Source: Nitrospira sp.
GTDB lineage: Bacteria > Nitrospirota > Nitrospiria > Nitrospirales > Nitrospiraceae
Direction of reading: 5' to 3'
Length of the DNA: 8,276 bases
Assembly: GCA_005116795.1 (NCBI GenBank)
Contig: SWDL01000404.1
Span: 1 to 8,276 of the forward strand
A program made the translations under genes and the position numbers. Every line of letters starts with the position of its first letter. Position 1 is the stretch's first letter. Positions 6,914 to 8,276 of the stretch are shown here, in pieces. The notes beneath the pieces are model-generated. The model worked only from the letters and a program-made list of their open reading frames with translations. It had not been told where the DNA came from and did no database searches.

Positions 6914-6936
6914 AGTTCTATCTAGGACTAAGTCAA
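6909..6936 (-). promoter_or_regulatory. Sigma70-type promoter of the nine-gene block
   Basis: On the minus strand, TTGACT (6931-6936) and TATTAT (6909-6914) are separated by exactly 16 bp, giving a near-consensus housekeeping promoter with predicted transcription start near 6902. A second hexamer, TATACT (6906-6911), would give a 19-bp spacer and is less likely. The leader to the DoxX ATG would be about 77 nt. No other promoter this good was noticed in the short gaps downstream, so it probably drives the whole block (inference). Confidence 0.7.
6913..6930. promoter_or_regulatory. 18-bp inverted repeat in the promoter spacer, candidate repressor operator
   Basis: Plus-strand sequence TAGTTCTATCTAGGACTA: two 8-bp arms, TAGTTCTA and TAGGACTA, are inverted complements with one mismatch and a 2-bp centre. 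The repeat fills the spacer between -35 and -10 of the minus-strand promoter and overlaps the -10 by two bases, the classical place for a dimeric repressor (TetR, MarR, HxlR or similar) to block RNA polymerase. The family of the regulator cannot be read from the site, and no regulator gene lies in the window. Confidence 0.6.
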
Positions 6937-7042
6937 GTGCCATCTCGATTTATCACGTACTCGGTCTGGGCGCGCCCATTTCCCCAGCGTTTGCACAGTG
7001 TTAGGATAGGGCCGCTCGATCCCGTGCCCGGCGAGACCCTCG

Positions 7043-7798
7043 ATGGCAGACGGACCCTCTCAGAGGTGGAATCCAGAGTCCTACACGACACAGGTTCGCT
7101 TCGTGTCGGATCTCGGCCTGCCGGTGGTCGACCTGCTGGCCCCGCAGAAGGGCGAGCGGATTCTCGACCTGGGGTGCGGGGATGGCGTGCTCTCCGCGAA
7201 GATCGCCGGTTTCGGTTGTCGGGTTGTGGGGGTCGATTCCAGCCCTGAGATGGTGGGGAGCGCGCAAGCACGCGGCGTGGACGCCCGCGTGGCGGAGGGG
7301 GAGGCGCTACCGTTTACCCATGAGTTCGACGCCGTCTTCTCCAATGCGGCGCTACATTGGATGACCAATCCCGTCGGTGTCATCGCGAGCGTCTGGCGGG
7401 CGCTCAAGCCCGGCGGCCGTTTTGTAGGGGAGTTTGGCGGGCAGGGGAATATCGGGACCATCGTGGCAGCCCTGGAGTCTGCTTTGGTCCGACGCGGCTT
7501 GGGCGCTCCGCACCCCTGGTATTTCCCCCGCGCCGACGAGTACCGCGGCCTCCTGGAAGCTCAGGGATTTACGGTCCTGACGTTGTCGCTTTTCGAGCGG
7601 CCTACGCCCCTGCCGAACGGCATGACTGCGTGGCTCGAGATCTTTTCCCAGCCCTTCCTTGCGGCCATTCCCGAGCCTGAGCGATCGGGGTTCCTGTCCG
7701 CGGTCACCGAGAGCCTGCGCCCCCGGCTCTGCGACGCCGCCGGCACCTGGACCGTCGACTACGTCCGCCTGCGCTTCTCAGCCGTGAAATCAGATTAG
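7043..7798 (+). CDS. Class I SAM-dependent methyltransferase (Tam/UbiE-like)
   Basis: A 251-residue cytoplasmic methyltransferase. Motif I is RILDLGCGDGVLSAKIA (39-55), followed by the acidic end of strand 2, VVGVDSSPEMV (61-71; D65 would bind the ribose), the motif near EGEALPF (85-91), FDAVFSNAALHWM (95-107) and LKPGGRFVGEFGG (121-133). The pattern FSNAALHWM resembles trans-aconitate methyltransferase and the malonyl-ACP methyltransferase BioC, but the substrate cannot be assigned; no biotin or aconitate genes are nearby. The C-terminal half (FPRADEYRGLLEAQGFTV, about 160-177) is typical of the group. The start at ATG 7043 has only a weak purine stretch (GGCGAGA) upstream; NPESYTTQVRFV, starting at residue 10, is conserved in the family, so the start is plausible. 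It is divergent from the nine-gene block across a 217-bp region and convergent with smpB across 30 bp. Whether it belongs functionally to the block is unknown. Confidence 0.87.
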   Translation: MADGPSQRWNPESYTTQVRFVSDLGLPVVDLLAPQKGERILDLGCGDGVLSAKIAGFGCRVVGVDSSPEMVGSAQARGVDARVAEGEALPFTHEFDAVFSNAALHWMTNPVGVIASVWRALKPGGRFVGEFGGQGNIGTIVAALESALVRRGLGAPHPWYFPRADEYRGLLEAQGFTVLTLSLFERPTPLPNGMTAWLEIFSQPFLAAIPEPERSGFLSAVTESLRPRLCDAAGTWTVDYVRLRFSAVKSD

Positions 7799-7828
7799 AC
7801 GCCGGCGACAGGCCCCGCACCTCTTATC

Positions 7829-8276
7829 TTATCGCCCGCGTTTCATTGCCCGTTCCACCTCTCGGCCAGCCTCCCGTTCTTTGAGACTCTCCCGGCGATC
7901 GTGGTGCTTTTTGCCGCGGGCCAGGGCTAGCTCGACCTTGGCATGACCTCTCGGCGTGAAGTAGATGCGCAGCGGGACCAGCGTGAGCCCCTTCTGCTGC
8001 GTCTGCCCCATCAGCTTGTTGATTTCCTTCCGGTGGAGGAGCAACGTGCGGGGCCGCAGCGGATCGTGATTCATGATGTTCCCGTGGCTGTAGGGACTGA
8101 TATGGCAATGGTGGAGGATCAGCTCGCCGCGAGCGTCCACGGCGGCATAGCTATCCTTGAGGTTCACGCGGCCGTCGCGGAGTGATTTGACTTCCGTCCC
8201 CTTGAGGATCATCCCCGCTTCGAACTTGTCTCCGATCTCATAATCGTGGAACGCCTTCCGATTTGTGGCGACCACT
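7829..8276 (-). CDS. smpB: SsrA-binding protein SmpB (5' end at or beyond window edge)
   Basis: Partner of tmRNA in trans-translation, which rescues stalled ribosomes. The 148 visible residues cover essentially the whole protein: VATNRKAFHDYEIGDKFEAG near the start, LKGTEVKSLRDGRVNLKDSY (24-43), HISPYSHGN (58-66), the RTLLLHRKEINKL region, GLTLVPLRIYF (95-105), KVELALARGKKHHDRRESLKEREA (113-136, by ends) and a basic C-terminal tail ending RAMKRGR that would enter the ribosome A site. A GTG at 8273-8275 could be the start, but most SmpB proteins carry several residues before this VATNRKA motif and the frame is open to the window edge, so the true start probably lies just outside. This is a core housekeeping gene and marks conserved chromosomal DNA on this side. 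No clear terminator hairpin is visible in the 30-bp convergent gap. Confidence 0.96.
   Translation of the reverse strand, partial: VVATNRKAFHDYEIGDKFEAGMILKGTEVKSLRDGRVNLKDSYAAVDARGELILHHCHISPYSHGNIMNHDPLRPRTLLLHRKEINKLMGQTQQKGLTLVPLRIYFTPRGHAKVELALARGKKHHDRRESLKEREAGREVERAMKRGR

Noticed and set aside
6407..6943. A 178-codon minus-strand frame overlapping the DoxX gene in another frame
   Set aside because: It is a shadow of the DoxX frame with His/Arg-rich composition and no hydrophobic segments; its start precedes the predicted transcription start.
7799..7828. Possible bidirectional terminator between the methyltransferase gene and smpB
   Set aside because: The gap is only 30 bp. I found no stem longer than about five base pairs and no T-run, so an intrinsic terminator cannot be supported.

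Overview
The window is bacterial DNA, GC-rich by eye, from a diderm (Gram-negative type) organism, because it encodes two parts of a tripartite RND efflux pump, including a lipoprotein adaptor. The protein style (SmpB, pirin, OYE) would fit Nitrospirota or a proteobacterial or related lineage. That is an impression only: the window has no rRNA or other decisive marker.

Layout. Positions 1 to 6825 hold nine genes in a row on the minus strand. In transcription order they are: a DoxX-family membrane protein, an NmrA-type NAD(P)-binding protein, a pirin-family cupin, a VOC/glyoxalase-fold protein, an NTF2/SnoaL-like protein, an Old Yellow Enzyme (OYE) flavin oxidoreductase, a second VOC protein, an RND periplasmic adaptor lipoprotein, and an RND inner-membrane permease that runs off the left edge. 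Gaps are 36 bp or less throughout, and two junctions overlap by 4 nt. Upstream of the first gene is a sigma70-like promoter (-35 TTGACT, 16 bp spacer, -10 TATTAT) whose spacer is filled by an 18-bp imperfect palindrome. The whole block therefore looks like one regulated operon.

To the right, a divergent SAM-dependent methyltransferase gene lies on the plus strand (7043-7798). It converges on smpB (7829 to the right edge, minus strand), a housekeeping trans-translation gene. The boundary between accessory cluster and housekeeping DNA probably falls near here.

How the genes may work together (inference). DoxX, pirin, NmrA-type reductases, VOC proteins and OYE recur in bacterial responses to quinones, reactive electrophiles and aromatic or nitro compounds; examples are B. 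subtilis mhq genes and E. coli nemRA-gloA. Here such enzymes are joined in one transcript to an efflux pump, suggesting a 'modify, then export' module for a toxic electrophilic or aromatic compound. The inducer, the substrate and the cognate regulator are not visible: the window encodes no transcription factor and no outer-membrane channel.

No RNA genes, insertion sequences, CRISPR arrays or long repeats were seen. The only non-coding stretch over 100 bp is the 217-bp divergent promoter region (6826-7042).
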